Of a DNA stretch of 64,000 nt, positions 16,718-24,870 are shown one piece after another. Numbering within the stretch: the first letter of the stretch is position 1; each line of letters opens with the position of its first letter. The DNA lies in contig NZ_BAMV01000011.1 of NCBI RefSeq assembly GCF_000963925.1, positions 215,493 through 279,492 of the forward strand. The letters are read 5' to 3'. A program made the position numbers and the translations under genes. The notes beneath the pieces are model-generated. The model had not been told where the DNA came from. It was given only the letters and a program-made list of their open reading frames with translations, and made no database searches. Source of the stretch: Acetobacter cibinongensis (GTDB taxonomy: Bacteria; Pseudomonadota; Alphaproteobacteria; Acetobacterales; Acetobacteraceae).

Positions 16718-18406
16718 TTAAGCGGTCAGTTTTTTGCGGCGGTTTTTTTCTTGCAGGCTATAAGGGCCAGCCGCCAGTACTTCTACGGTAAGCAAGCTAA
16801 AGCCTTTAAGTGTTCCCTCGCCAAGAGACAGAGTGGCATCCCCGTTTGTCCAGCGGCAGGATGAAACTTGCTGCCCATGCCATCCCTGTAGATCCTGCTT
16901 GTCCAGATGGCTGGTGATGGAAATTTTCTTGTTAGAGCCTAGTAGGGTAACAGCGCCGACCAGCACCCCAAGCTTACGGCGGTCATCTACAAACGGACCA
17001 ATCGTGTCACAAGGGCGGCTTGTGCGTGAAACCAGACGAACAGTTTTGATGTTGGCTGGCAACATGAAAACAACGGTATGATCTGTTGTGCGGATCTTGC
17101 GGATAATCTGACCGTTGTCAGTGACAATATGCAGGTCGGATTCCGGCGTGAGGGGGCGGGAGGGAGTCTGCTGGTGGTTGTCCGTGACGGTAAGGGAGCG
17201 CTGTTTTAGGGTGTGGAAAATTGTTTCCACAAAGTTGCGTTCAACACACAGGGGTGCGGCAGCATCTTTCTCCCATGAGCTCATTTTACCGTGCAAAGTC
17301 ACAACTTTGCCTGGCTGCTGAAATGACAACCTATTGCCAGTATCAAGATAGCTTTCCGTCAGCATACCATTCGCTGTGATGACTGACTGATGCTCAGTCT
17401 CAATATGATAGTAGTTATAAGACTGTATGGTTTTATCATAAAAAATGGATATGCCGTTAACTAGCATCCGTGCTGGAATAAATTTGCCCTCAAAAAACAA
17501 GCAATGTTCTGATGTAATCAGCAAATCTTTGTAAGGGACGCCATCGGAGAGGGCACCTTTGAGAATACGCACGGGATAACCTGATTGATCATCCGGCAGG
17601 TTAGGTTGTGCATTAACATGGCCAGTCCCAACCCAGACAACCCGACGCGTTACGTCCTTGTTGTTCTGCCAGTCAAAAGTGACGACCTCATCGCCAATTT
17701 GCAACGTTTCAACGGCCATATCTCCTTCAGGCGTGCGCAGCATGCTGCCACCCAGAAAGCAGACAATGACAGTGTCTGCCGTAAGGTAGGTTTTGCCATT
17801 CACTGATTTGACAATAAAGGTTGTACCTTCGTTTTCAGCCGGGAGCTGAAATGATGAAGTGCCTGAAATAGCCTGACCTTCGTCAGTAAGTGTGTAGACA
17901 CCGTTAGTATAAACATAATTGTCTGCTACAAGGCCGTCTATTATAATAGTATCTCCTTTTTGTATATTGGTAATGTAACCAATAATGCTAGCAGTTGTTC
18001 CTGCCGCAATTTCGACTGTGCCGCCTGTTCCATCAAACTGGATGAGGCCCGCAGTGGTTGTGGCGTACCCCCCCAATATAAGCGTCCCGCCGTTGCTGAC
18101 CACAACTTTGGAACCATTGGCGATAGCGTCTGCGTTGGTTAATGTTAAATTACCATTAACTGTTACAGTGGCAGGATGATCCGTATTGCCAACAGTCCAG
18201 CCCTTGCCATTAATGCTGGTGCCATCAGCAATAACAACGTTTACGCCGGACGTTTCACCAGAGACGGTGTCACCACTCTGCTCGTCAGTAATGGTGATCG
18301 TGCTGTTTTCTGGTGCTGTGTAAGTTCCGTTTGTGCCCCAGCCAGAATCAGGAGAAGACCCATAATTCAGGGAGACAGAAGGGTTTGCGGGAAGCTTTCT
18401 GGCCAT
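16718..18406 (-). CDS. Hint_2 domain surface/secreted protein with beta-solenoid N-terminus
   Basis: A 562-residue protein in three parts. Residues 1-210 are Gly/Thr/Asn-rich, low in charge and repeat-like (V-T-V-N-G-N-L-T-L-T-N, G-G-T-L-I-L-G-G), typical of the beta-strand passengers of secreted proteins. No classical signal peptide is seen. Residues about 212-360 form a Hint_2 domain with the nucleophile C216 (C-F-L-G-G-S), T-S-E-H at 298-301 and the terminal block Y-Y-H-I-E-T-E-H...A-N-G ending near E351-S-Y-L-D-T-G-N-R. The C-terminal 200 residues are unassigned. Family members are common in Acetobacteraceae and may self-cleave by an N-S acyl shift. It is divergent from a serine recombinase. 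Confidence 0.8.
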   Translation of the reverse strand: MARKLPANPSVSLNYGSSPDSGWGTNGTYTAPENSTITITDEQSGDTVSGETSGVNVVIADGTSINGKGWTVGNTDHPATVTVNGNLTLTNADAIANGSKVVVSNGGTLILGGYATTTAGLIQFDGTGGTVEIAAGTTASIIGYITNIQKGDTIIIDGLVADNYVYTNGVYTLTDEGQAISGTSSFQLPAENEGTTFIVKSVNGKTYLTADTVIVCFLGGSMLRTPEGDMAVETLQIGDEVVTFDWQNNKDVTRRVVWVGTGHVNAQPNLPDDQSGYPVRILKGALSDGVPYKDLLITSEHCLFFEGKFIPARMLVNGISIFYDKTIQSYNYYHIETEHQSVITANGMLTESYLDTGNRLSFQQPGKVVTLHGKMSSWEKDAAAPLCVERNFVETIFHTLKQRSLTVTDNHQQTPSRPLTPESDLHIVTDNGQIIRKIRTTDHTVVFMLPANIKTVRLVSRTSRPCDTIGPFVDDRRKLGVLVGAVTLLGSNKKISITSHLDKQDLQGWHGQQVSSCRWTNGDATLSLGEGTLKGFSLLTVEVLAAGPYSLQEKNRRKKLTA

Positions 18407-18606
18407 ATTTCAAACCTTTATAAAATCTTAATTTCCGCAAAGTTTTTTTTGGTTTTTTGGCTATCAAAATTAACTTTCTTATTGCTTCCGAAACTTGTGT
18501 AGTATAAGGCTGTTAACGAGTTGTTAACCAAATGAGAGACGTTTTGTCTCTTGCATAAATCAAGAATTACGCAAGAAACTCCCCTTTGTTATTGGGAGTT
18601 TATGTC
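18407..18606. promoter_or_regulatory. Divergent control region with inverted repeats
   Basis: About 200 AT-rich bases between the Hint gene and the serine recombinase. It contains two GTTAAC palindromes 6 bases apart (18512-18517 and 18524-18529), an inverted repeat AGAGAC/GTCTCT (18535-18540 and 18546-18551), and CTTGC/GCAAG (18550-18554 and 18571-18575). These could be promoter operators or the crossover/accessory sites of the recombinase. A GGGAG at 18594-18598 is the likely ribosome-binding site for the recombinase. Confidence 0.4.
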
Positions 18607-19200
18607 TTGGCCAACACAGATCAGTTGTATGATAAAATTGGATATGCCCGGGTTAGCACTGTGGGGCAGACTCTAGAGCTTCAACTGAAAACTCTCCAAA
18701 GCTATGGGTGCCGTAAAATCTATCGGGAAAAAGCAAGTGGTGCCAATTCCGATAGAGTAGAACTAAAAAAATTATTAGAAAAATTAAAAGAAAACCAAAT
18801 AATTGTTGTTACAAGGCTAGATAGGATTGCGCGAAGTACTTTTGATTTATTTGCAATAGTGAAAGAAATTACAGATAAAAAAGCACAATTTTATTCCTTG
18901 GCGGAGCCGTGGACTGATACATCAACTAGTACGGGCCGCCTTATGCTTGCCGTTCTTGGTGGGTTAGGCGACGTAGAGCGTGATTTGATCCGTAACCGCA
19001 CGGCAGAAGGGCGGGCTAGGGCAATGGAGCAGGGGAAAAAAATGGGGCGCCCTCCACGCATTACAGAGGGACAAAAAAAGGAAATACTTAAAAGGCGTGA
19101 GAATGGCGAATCTTTAAGCGCGCTTAGTCTTGCATTTGGGGTTAGCGAAAGCACCGTCTCACGGATTGGAAACGGGAAATATCTTAATATTAAAAAATAA
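18607..19200 (+). CDS. Serine recombinase (resolvase/DNA invertase family)
   Basis: Site-specific recombinase of about 197 residues. The catalytic domain opens I-G-Y-A-R-V-S-T with nucleophile S17, then V-V-T-R-L-D-R-I-A-R-S and the G-G-L-G-D-V-E-R-D-L-I-R-N-R-T long helix. A C-terminal helix-turn-helix is present (S-L-S-A-L-S-L-A-F-G-V-S-E-S-T-V-S-R). There is no ATG. I choose TTG 18607 because GGGAG lies 8 bases upstream; the frame is open to an earlier TTG at 18586. Codon use is far more AT-rich and Lys-rich than that of the neighbours, a sign of horizontal transfer. No transposase accompanies it. Confidence 0.9.
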   Translation: MANTDQLYDKIGYARVSTVGQTLELQLKTLQSYGCRKIYREKASGANSDRVELKKLLEKLKENQIIVVTRLDRIARSTFDLFAIVKEITDKKAQFYSLAEPWTDTSTSTGRLMLAVLGGLGDVERDLIRNRTAEGRARAMEQGKKMGRPPRITEGQKKEILKRRENGESLSALSLAFGVSESTVSRIGNGKYLNIKK

Positions 19201-19206
19201 TTAGAC

Positions 19207-19232
19207 TCAGAATTTATTATTAATTCTGTTGC
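19207..19232 (+). terminator. Weak hairpin after the serine recombinase
   Basis: A 7-base A/T-rich stem (19208-19214 with 19222-19228) directly after the stop codon, with only a few T residues following. Confidence 0.35.
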
Positions 19233-19261
19233 TATAACGTTTTGATTTCTGCTTCTGGAAA

Positions 19262-19387
19262 ATGTCTCAATATTCTTTGGCCGGAGTGGGGGAGAGAGCA
19301 CTTATTTTAAGGTCTCGGCCTGTCGACTGGTACGCTCCCGGTTTATTAGGCCGTTGGTTTATGACCCTCAACAGCAGAGCAAACTGA
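19262..19387 (+). CDS. Possible 41-residue small protein
   Basis: An ATG frame of 41 codons with balanced composition. It has a run R-P-V-D-W-Y-A-P-G-L-L-G-R-W-F-M and a short GGA-type site 4-6 bases before the ATG. GC content here is back to that of the host, unlike the recombinase just upstream, so it could equally be the remains of a gene cut by insertion of the island. A frame on the other strand covers the same bases but looks like noise. No family is recognised. Confidence 0.25.
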   Translation: MSQYSLAGVGERALILRSRPVDWYAPGLLGRWFMTLNSRAN

Positions 19388-19423
19388 CTCATACTTATAG
19401 CCAGCTTGCGCTGTTTGTTTTCC

Positions 19424-21886
19424 CTACGACTGAGACGGCGCGAGAGAATTGGGCACGGTGATAGGAATATCGTGCTGCTGAAAAGCCTGCCACAAATCAA
19501 ATAAGGCTTCACTTCGCACTTTTGCAACGTCCAGTCCTTGCCGGGCACGGGCGGTGCCGGTCAACAACGCAGACCCATCAGTAATGGCTGTAATACTGGC
19601 GGTTGGTGCAAGTTGTGGATCTACGTTTTCACTGGCGGCCAGAGTTTCCACCATAACCTGCATGGCTTTCTGCAAATCAGATGAAAACGGAAGTTGCAGA
19701 ACAGTTGTGAAAACTCCCGGCTTTTCAGCGCGTGTAGCGTTACGCACAGCAGAGGTAATGAACTGGGAGTTCGGGACAATCATGGTCGATCCATCCGCCA
19801 GTTTGATGTTGGTGGAACGCACGCTAATACGGGCAACTTCACCATGCGCACCGGCAATATCCACAACATCCCCAATGGAGACAGGGCGTTCCGCCATAAG
19901 AATAATGCCGGAGACGAAGTTCTGCACGATGGATTGCAGGCCAAAACCAATACCGACCGACAGGGCACTGACAACCCATGTCATGCTCTTCATGGTAACA
20001 CCCAGCGCAGACGCCATGCTGAGGCCAATTAAAATCCAAGCAGCGTAGGTAATCACGTTCAGGATGGAGCTTTGTGCCCCAATATTGAGACGCGTTGTCG
20101 GGAAGAAGCGCTGCATAAACCATGTTTTGACGATTTTGATGGCGTAGTGCCCGATAACCGGCAAAATGGCACACAACAAGAGTGTGTCGAGCGAAATGGA
20201 AAAGCTGTCATCTGCTGGTTTCCCGCTCTGTCCACGGAAAATGTACAGAATGCGGTTGCCAACTTGTGCGGGGTCAAAGTCTGCCCCTGCCGTTGCAACA
20301 GATGAGGCAAGAATAAGCAGGAAAACGCTAATCAGCCCGGGAATAACAACGCTTGCCTGGTCCACAAGCCGGGCAGGTAGCCCAAGCTGCACCAAATGGT
20401 GCCCTATGGGGCCTTCAGACGGGAAAACGCTGCTTCCCAAAGCCGTTGCCAGTAGCGAGATCAGAAGCAGGCCCGTCAGGGTAATGGCCATGACGGAAAT
20501 CCACGAAATAATCGTATAGGCCAACGGAATATAGCCGGACAGCACCGCCAGCCAGCAGACGATAGAGACTGTCATGGCCAGCGTGCGGAGCAGCGGCGCG
20601 ACCGTTGGGGGAGCGCCTGTTCCTTCTTCCGCAGAAATGCGGAGCTGCCGGGGGATCGCAAACAGCAGCGGGCTGACGGCAAGCGTATAAAGCCCGTCAA
20701 AAAACTGGACATGCAGAATGCTCAGGCCGCTCTGGGTGTCTACGTACCGTAAAATACCCCGAATAATAAGAGCAACAGCAAACCAGATGGGGAAGAGGCG
20801 TAGATGATGCGCCACCCGGTCGGGCATGGGGAAGACACGCCATTCTGCTTTGCGAGAAAGCAGGCTAATGCCTAACTCCACCACAAACCCGCACAGCGGA
20901 ACCTGTGCCGCGACCATTTCAGCCAGATTGTCGAGGTCTTCACCCAGGGCGGGGTTGTCGAGCGCAATGCCCGCCCAGGCCAGACGGAACGCAAAAGCCC
21001 AGGCGACGATACTTATAACTGCACACAAAACTGTCGCGGCAATTGGCCTGATGCGGCCGGTGGGCAGAATGCGCGCCACCAAAATACGTACTGGCTTATG
21101 GCAGAAAAAATACGCTGTCAGCAAAAGAGCGGAAAGCAGGAATGCCCCAAGAGTAATAAGGGCGTGTCGGCCAGTAAAGGCGTGCGCCAGAACAGCACGA
21201 GCCTCCTGCATCAGGTCGTTCGCACTGCTGGACGTTGCGGCGGACTCACTGCTCAGCTGAGACCAGAAGGTCACGCCAAGAGGGGATGGAAAGCGCTGCG
21301 TCAGGGTTGCTTGCTGGATGGCTGTACCATGTTGGCGTAACTCACCAACAAGTTGCTGTGCTTCAACCTGATACAGTTTCAGCCGGGTAATACGGTTGGA
21401 AATATCGCGCTGTTTTGCGGTCAGAGCCTTACGTTGGGCGGTAATGGCCGCAGGTTCAGCAGGGTCATCCTTGCCAGGTGGTTTGCCCAGCACGTCCAGA
21501 AAATTCTGATAGACAGACTCATAAGGTTTGATTTTTGCAGCCAGAGCGTCGGTTTGTGAAGAAACCGCAGTTGCCCGTTTGAGCAGGGAGGCAAATGCCG
21601 CCGCATTATCAGTCTTGCTATAGGGTTTTAAACTATCCTGATATATCGAATGAATTTCAGCCCCGATCTTCGCGAGCGTGTCATCAGAGACCGCGAGGGA
21701 GATGTCTGAAATAAGCGGCGTAACGGGCTGTGCATCAGCAGGGGATGCTGCGGCCGGAGACGGGGTATCCGCGCCAAATGCCTGAGGGGCTGAAAGAGGC
21801 AGGGCGGAAAGAAGCCCACCCCACAGAAAGATCATGGCAGGAAGAAGTGCGCGCAGCATCGATTTAGACATTAATTTTTTCTTCAC
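19424..21886 (-). CDS. MscS-family mechanosensitive channel with DUF3772-like periplasmic domain
   Basis: A large inner-membrane channel protein of 820 residues. A signal peptide or first helix lies at about 8-35. A periplasmic helical domain of the DUF3772 type (about 55-225) contains K-A-L-T-A-K-Q-R-D-I-S-N-R-I. Roughly ten membrane spans follow between 240 and 640. The MscS core includes the pore helix region G-I-G-F-G-L-Q-S-I-V-Q-N-F-V-S-G and the beta-domain signature I-V-P-N-S-Q-F. It resembles the large MscK/YbdG-like alphaproteobacterial channels that release solutes under hypo-osmotic shock. It is transcribed alone. Confidence 0.87.
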   Translation of the reverse strand: MKKKLMSKSMLRALLPAMIFLWGGLLSALPLSAPQAFGADTPSPAAASPADAQPVTPLISDISLAVSDDTLAKIGAEIHSIYQDSLKPYSKTDNAAAFASLLKRATAVSSQTDALAAKIKPYESVYQNFLDVLGKPPGKDDPAEPAAITAQRKALTAKQRDISNRITRLKLYQVEAQQLVGELRQHGTAIQQATLTQRFPSPLGVTFWSQLSSESAATSSSANDLMQEARAVLAHAFTGRHALITLGAFLLSALLLTAYFFCHKPVRILVARILPTGRIRPIAATVLCAVISIVAWAFAFRLAWAGIALDNPALGEDLDNLAEMVAAQVPLCGFVVELGISLLSRKAEWRVFPMPDRVAHHLRLFPIWFAVALIIRGILRYVDTQSGLSILHVQFFDGLYTLAVSPLLFAIPRQLRISAEEGTGAPPTVAPLLRTLAMTVSIVCWLAVLSGYIPLAYTIISWISVMAITLTGLLLISLLATALGSSVFPSEGPIGHHLVQLGLPARLVDQASVVIPGLISVFLLILASSVATAGADFDPAQVGNRILYIFRGQSGKPADDSFSISLDTLLLCAILPVIGHYAIKIVKTWFMQRFFPTTRLNIGAQSSILNVITYAAWILIGLSMASALGVTMKSMTWVVSALSVGIGFGLQSIVQNFVSGIILMAERPVSIGDVVDIAGAHGEVARISVRSTNIKLADGSTMIVPNSQFITSAVRNATRAEKPGVFTTVLQLPFSSDLQKAMQVMVETLAASENVDPQLAPTASITAITDGSALLTGTARARQGLDVAKVRSEALFDLWQAFQQHDIPITVPNSLAPSQS

Positions 21887-22078
21887 CCCTCAGGGAAAAA
21901 CACAGTTCGGAATAAACGTGGTGACCAGCAAGGGGGTTGCGTTCCCCCGCAGGAAAAGCAGCCAAACTGTTATGGTAGGGGCGGGAAAGTGCCTATGGAA
22001 TTTCCGCCTTTAGAAAAATGGTTTGGCAACCTGTTTCAAAAAACAGAAGGCTGGGCCACCACAGGCTAAAAAGAGCCG

Positions 22079-22720
22079 CTATGATTTTTGATAAGCAGAA
22101 ATAATTTTGAAATATTCCGCCCGCGCGAATGAACACCATATGGCATAGGTTTTTTCAAGTTCAGACAAAGGTGTGCCGCGTACAATTTCCAGCGCCAGCC
22201 CGCGTAGCATTGTTGTGGCCAGCAGGCGCAGCGGCTCCCATACGGTGGGGGGCACGTTGGATGTCAGGTTGGCAAGCCAGCGTGTCATGAAGGAATCAAT
22301 GCGGGCCAGCACCGGGGCCGTGGCCTCAGCCAGTTCGGCATCACTGCGGCGGGCAAGTTCTATTTCAATGGTGGCAATAAATTCCGGCCCTTCGCAGATC
22401 AACGTCCACAAAGCCCCCAACATGGCATCTATTTTTTCTGCGGGTGTTATCTTGTGGGTCATGGCGCGCCGGTAAAGGCTGGCCCGTTTAAGGCCATAGT
22501 GCCGTAGCACCGCCGCCATCACCAAAGCTTTTGTGGGAAAGTGGTGCTGCATGGCACCAAGGCTTATGCCGCCTTGCCGTGCAATGGCCTGTACGGTTGT
22601 GGCCGCATAGCCGTTGGTTTGCAGTAGGGCGGCCGCAGCGTGAACAACCTTTTCCTGAGTGGCAGCACTACGGTCAAGCTGCTTACGGCGGCGTGGGGCG
22701 GCAGGTGGGGGCAGTGTCAT
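22079..22720 (-). CDS. TetR/AcrR family transcriptional regulator
   Basis: A 213-residue repressor-type protein. After a Pro/Arg-rich lead, the TetR helix-turn-helix spans about 20-66 (A-T-Q-E-K-V-V-H-A-A-A-A-L-L, then T-V-Q-A-I-A-R-Q-G-G-I-S-L-G-A-M-Q-H-H-F). The remaining helices form the ligand/dimer domain, ending near the final Lys-Ser. The regulated gene cannot be read from sequence; the closest neighbours are a small lipoprotein and the mla genes upstream on the same strand. The start is ATG 22720. Confidence 0.88.
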   Translation of the reverse strand: MTLPPPAAPRRRKQLDRSAATQEKVVHAAAALLQTNGYAATTVQAIARQGGISLGAMQHHFPTKALVMAAVLRHYGLKRASLYRRAMTHKITPAEKIDAMLGALWTLICEGPEFIATIEIELARRSDAELAEATAPVLARIDSFMTRWLANLTSNVPPTVWEPLRLLATTMLRGLALEIVRGTPLSELEKTYAIWCSFARAEYFKIISAYQKS

Positions 22721-22827
22721 AGAGGTGTGTTATGTCTCATCCGGACAAAGGCTGTCTGGCGCGTGTAGTGTGCGCGTGGCGCTGTGGTGTGCTCGCGCCA
22801 AACCCGACAGCGGCGACGATGTAACAG

Positions 22828-22971
22828 TTATTTGTGATTGCTGTGCAAGTTGTCGTGGTACCCGAACTTTTCCCATTCCTGCGGGGTCGTCATGCGTTTT
22901 GGCTCGCCTTTGAACATGCCACAGGCAGAAAGCGCAACAGCACATACCAGCATTAATACCACATGTTTCAT
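22828..22971 (-). CDS. Small lipoprotein, 47 residues
   Basis: A short gene that a length cut-off would miss. The peptide starts M-K-H and continues with a hydrophobic stretch to the lipobox L-S-A-C (Cys17), giving a mature lipid-anchored tail of 31 residues rich in Lys, Glu and His (P-Q-E-W-E-K-F-G-Y-H-D). A GGAAA lies 8-12 bases upstream of the ATG at 22971. The lipobox position and charge pattern are those of small envelope lipoproteins, though no named family is recognised. It lies between mlaF and the tetR-type gene on the same strand. Confidence 0.7.
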   Translation of the reverse strand: MKHVVLMLVCAVALSACGMFKGEPKRMTTPQEWEKFGYHDNLHSNHK

Positions 22972-23073
22972 GGTCTTATTTCCATTCAGGTCTACCACCC
23001 TGTCTCTATCTCATTCACAGGGCGGGTGGGCAAGCAATTAGACTGTAAAAAGCAACGTTAGACGGCAGAGTAT

Positions 23074-23853
23074 TTATTTGCGGAGTTCCATGCCAATAGG
23101 GCCTTCGCGTCTGCCATGTGTAAACTGGTCCACCATAGGGTTGCCACTGTTCATCAGGGAAGTAGCAGGCCCCTGCCAGATAAGTCTGCCTTTGTATAAC
23201 ATGGCGGCTTCATCCCCAATGCGCTGGGCGGAGGCCATGTCGTGCGTAATGGCTATGGCGGTTGACCCCAGTTTTTTGACGCAATCCACAATCAGGCCGT
23301 CAATAACGGCCCCCATAATGGGGTCCAGCCCCGTTGTGGGTTCATCAAAAAACAGGATGTCCGGCGTTGCGGCAATGGCACGTGCCAGCCCAACGCGTTT
23401 TTGCATGCCGCCAGACAGTTCGGATGGGTAAAGCTCACCGACAGAGGGGTCCAGCCCCACCTGTGCCAGAATGGTTCCGGCGTGTGTCCGGGCATCAGAG
23501 CGCTTCAGGCGTTTGCGTGCCAGAAGACCAAAGGTCACGTTTTCCCATACGGGCAGGCTGTCAAACAGGGCGCCGTTCTGGAACAACATGCCAATTTCGC
23601 TGCGTAGGGCTTCACGACGTTTGGTAGAGGCCGTGAGGATATTTTCCCCATCAATTTCAATGCTGCCGGAATCAGGAACAATCAGCCCCAGAATGCAGCG
23701 GAGCAGTACGGATTTCCCACTGCCTGACCCACCGATAATAACAAAAGACGTGCCTTGCGGTACGTCCAGCGTAATGCCGTCCAGCACCTTCTTGGCACCA
23801 AAAGACTTGTGCAGATCACGGATGCGGATCTTGGGGGGGCGGGTATCTGTCAT
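23074..23853 (-). CDS. mlaF: Phospholipid transport ABC ATPase MlaF
   Basis: ATPase of the Mla lipid-asymmetry system. The 259 residues have Walker A G-G-S-G-S-G-K-S-V at about 38-46, the signature L-S-G-G-M-Q-K-R-V-G-L-A-R-A, and Walker B I-L-F-F-D-E-P-T-T-G-L-D-P. The G-M-Q-K-R signature variant is characteristic of MlaF/Ttg2A. The start overlaps the mlaE stop by 4 bases. The usual partner mlaD (substrate-binding MCE protein) does not follow; a 47-residue lipoprotein and a TetR gene come next. Confidence 0.9.
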   Translation of the reverse strand: MTDTRPPKIRIRDLHKSFGAKKVLDGITLDVPQGTSFVIIGGSGSGKSVLLRCILGLIVPDSGSIEIDGENILTASTKRREALRSEIGMLFQNGALFDSLPVWENVTFGLLARKRLKRSDARTHAGTILAQVGLDPSVGELYPSELSGGMQKRVGLARAIAATPDILFFDEPTTGLDPIMGAVIDGLIVDCVKKLGSTAIAITHDMASAQRIGDEAAMLYKGRLIWQGPATSLMNSGNPMVDQFTHGRREGPIGMELRK

Positions 23854-24635
23854 TGTGAGAAGAACAGGTCTGTCAGGAGATAATCAAACGCCAGCAGCAG
23901 GATGGACGCCACAACAACCGCAGCCGTAGTGGCAGAACCGACGCCCTCAGCGCCGCCCTTGCTGTTGTAGCCATAGTAACAGCCCATCAGCGCGATCAGG
24001 AACCCGAAGAGCGCGGCCTTGACCAGCCCGACTGTTACGTCAATGGCTTTAAGAGAGTTGAGGGTGGACACGATATAAGCATGGGGCGAGAAGCCCAGCT
24101 TCATGACGCAGACCGTAAACCCACCAGCCACACCCAATACGTCTGCAATCAATACCAGCAGGGGCAGGGCAATAAGGCCCGCCAGCAGCCGGGGGGCGAC
24201 CAGATATTTCATGGGGTTGGTGGACAGAGTGGTGAGTGCGTCCACCTGGTCTGTCACGCGCATGGTGCCAATTTGTGCGGCCATAGCAGCGCCCACGCGG
24301 CCGGCAACCATCAAGCCTGCCAGCACGGGCCCAAGTTCACGCGTAACAGCCAGCACAACAATGCCTGCAATGGCGTTCTGCACATGGTACTGCGCAAAAC
24401 CGGTGTAGGATTGCAGGGCAATGACACCACCTGAAAACAGGGCTGTCAGCGCCACAACTGGAAGGGAGAAAAAACCCGTTTCCATAAAAGCGCCAAAAAA
24501 CACCCGTCCGTAGAAAGGCGGCCGCACAATATGTGAAAGACCTTCAAGCGCAAAGAGAGCCAGAGACCCGGCTGCCCGTATAAGCGCAAGCGTGGCACGG
24601 CCCAGTCTGGCCACAAGGTTGAGCACAATATCCAT
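23850..24635 (-). CDS. mlaE: Phospholipid transport permease MlaE
   Basis: Inner-membrane permease of the Mla system, 261 residues from ATG 24635 (M-D-I-V-L-N). The family core is clear: F-Y-G-R-V-F-F-G-A-F-M-E-T-G-F-F-S-L-P, V-T-R-E-L-G-P-V-L-A-G-L-M-V-A-G-R-V-G-A-A-M-A-A, and the E-x-D-A-L cytosolic motif as Q-V-D-A-L. The frame is open further upstream, but that stretch is Pro/Thr/Cys-rich, unlike MlaE, and would overlap the ugd coding region. The family length of about 260 supports the shorter form. It is coupled to mlaF. Confidence 0.9.
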   Translation of the reverse strand: MDIVLNLVARLGRATLALIRAAGSLALFALEGLSHIVRPPFYGRVFFGAFMETGFFSLPVVALTALFSGGVIALQSYTGFAQYHVQNAIAGIVVLAVTRELGPVLAGLMVAGRVGAAMAAQIGTMRVTDQVDALTTLSTNPMKYLVAPRLLAGLIALPLLVLIADVLGVAGGFTVCVMKLGFSPHAYIVSTLNSLKAIDVTVGLVKAALFGFLIALMGCYYGYNSKGGAEGVGSATTAAVVVASILLLAFDYLLTDLFFSQ

Positions 24636-24870
24636 ACGCTGCGGCTGTCGCTCCTGATAGCAGTGTGGCAGGTCAATCAAGCCTACTGCCGTAGCCTGAT
24701 ACGCAGGGCACGTCAAAGCCTGAGTGGGTGTGTGGTGGGTGGACTGCGGTTTGGGGCACAAAATCACGGCTGTATTGGTGTTAGCCATTGCAGGTCCCGG
24801 CGGCTGAGGGCATGTGTTGGGCACAAACAGGCCTGTTGGGCCGGACAATAAAAAGGCGGGAGTGCTGCAA

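Noticed and set aside
19285..19390. Possible tRNA or tmRNA fragment at the island edge
   Set aside because: A C-rich end resembling a tRNA 3' part is present on the minus strand, but there is no T-loop TTCGA and no acceptor pairing.
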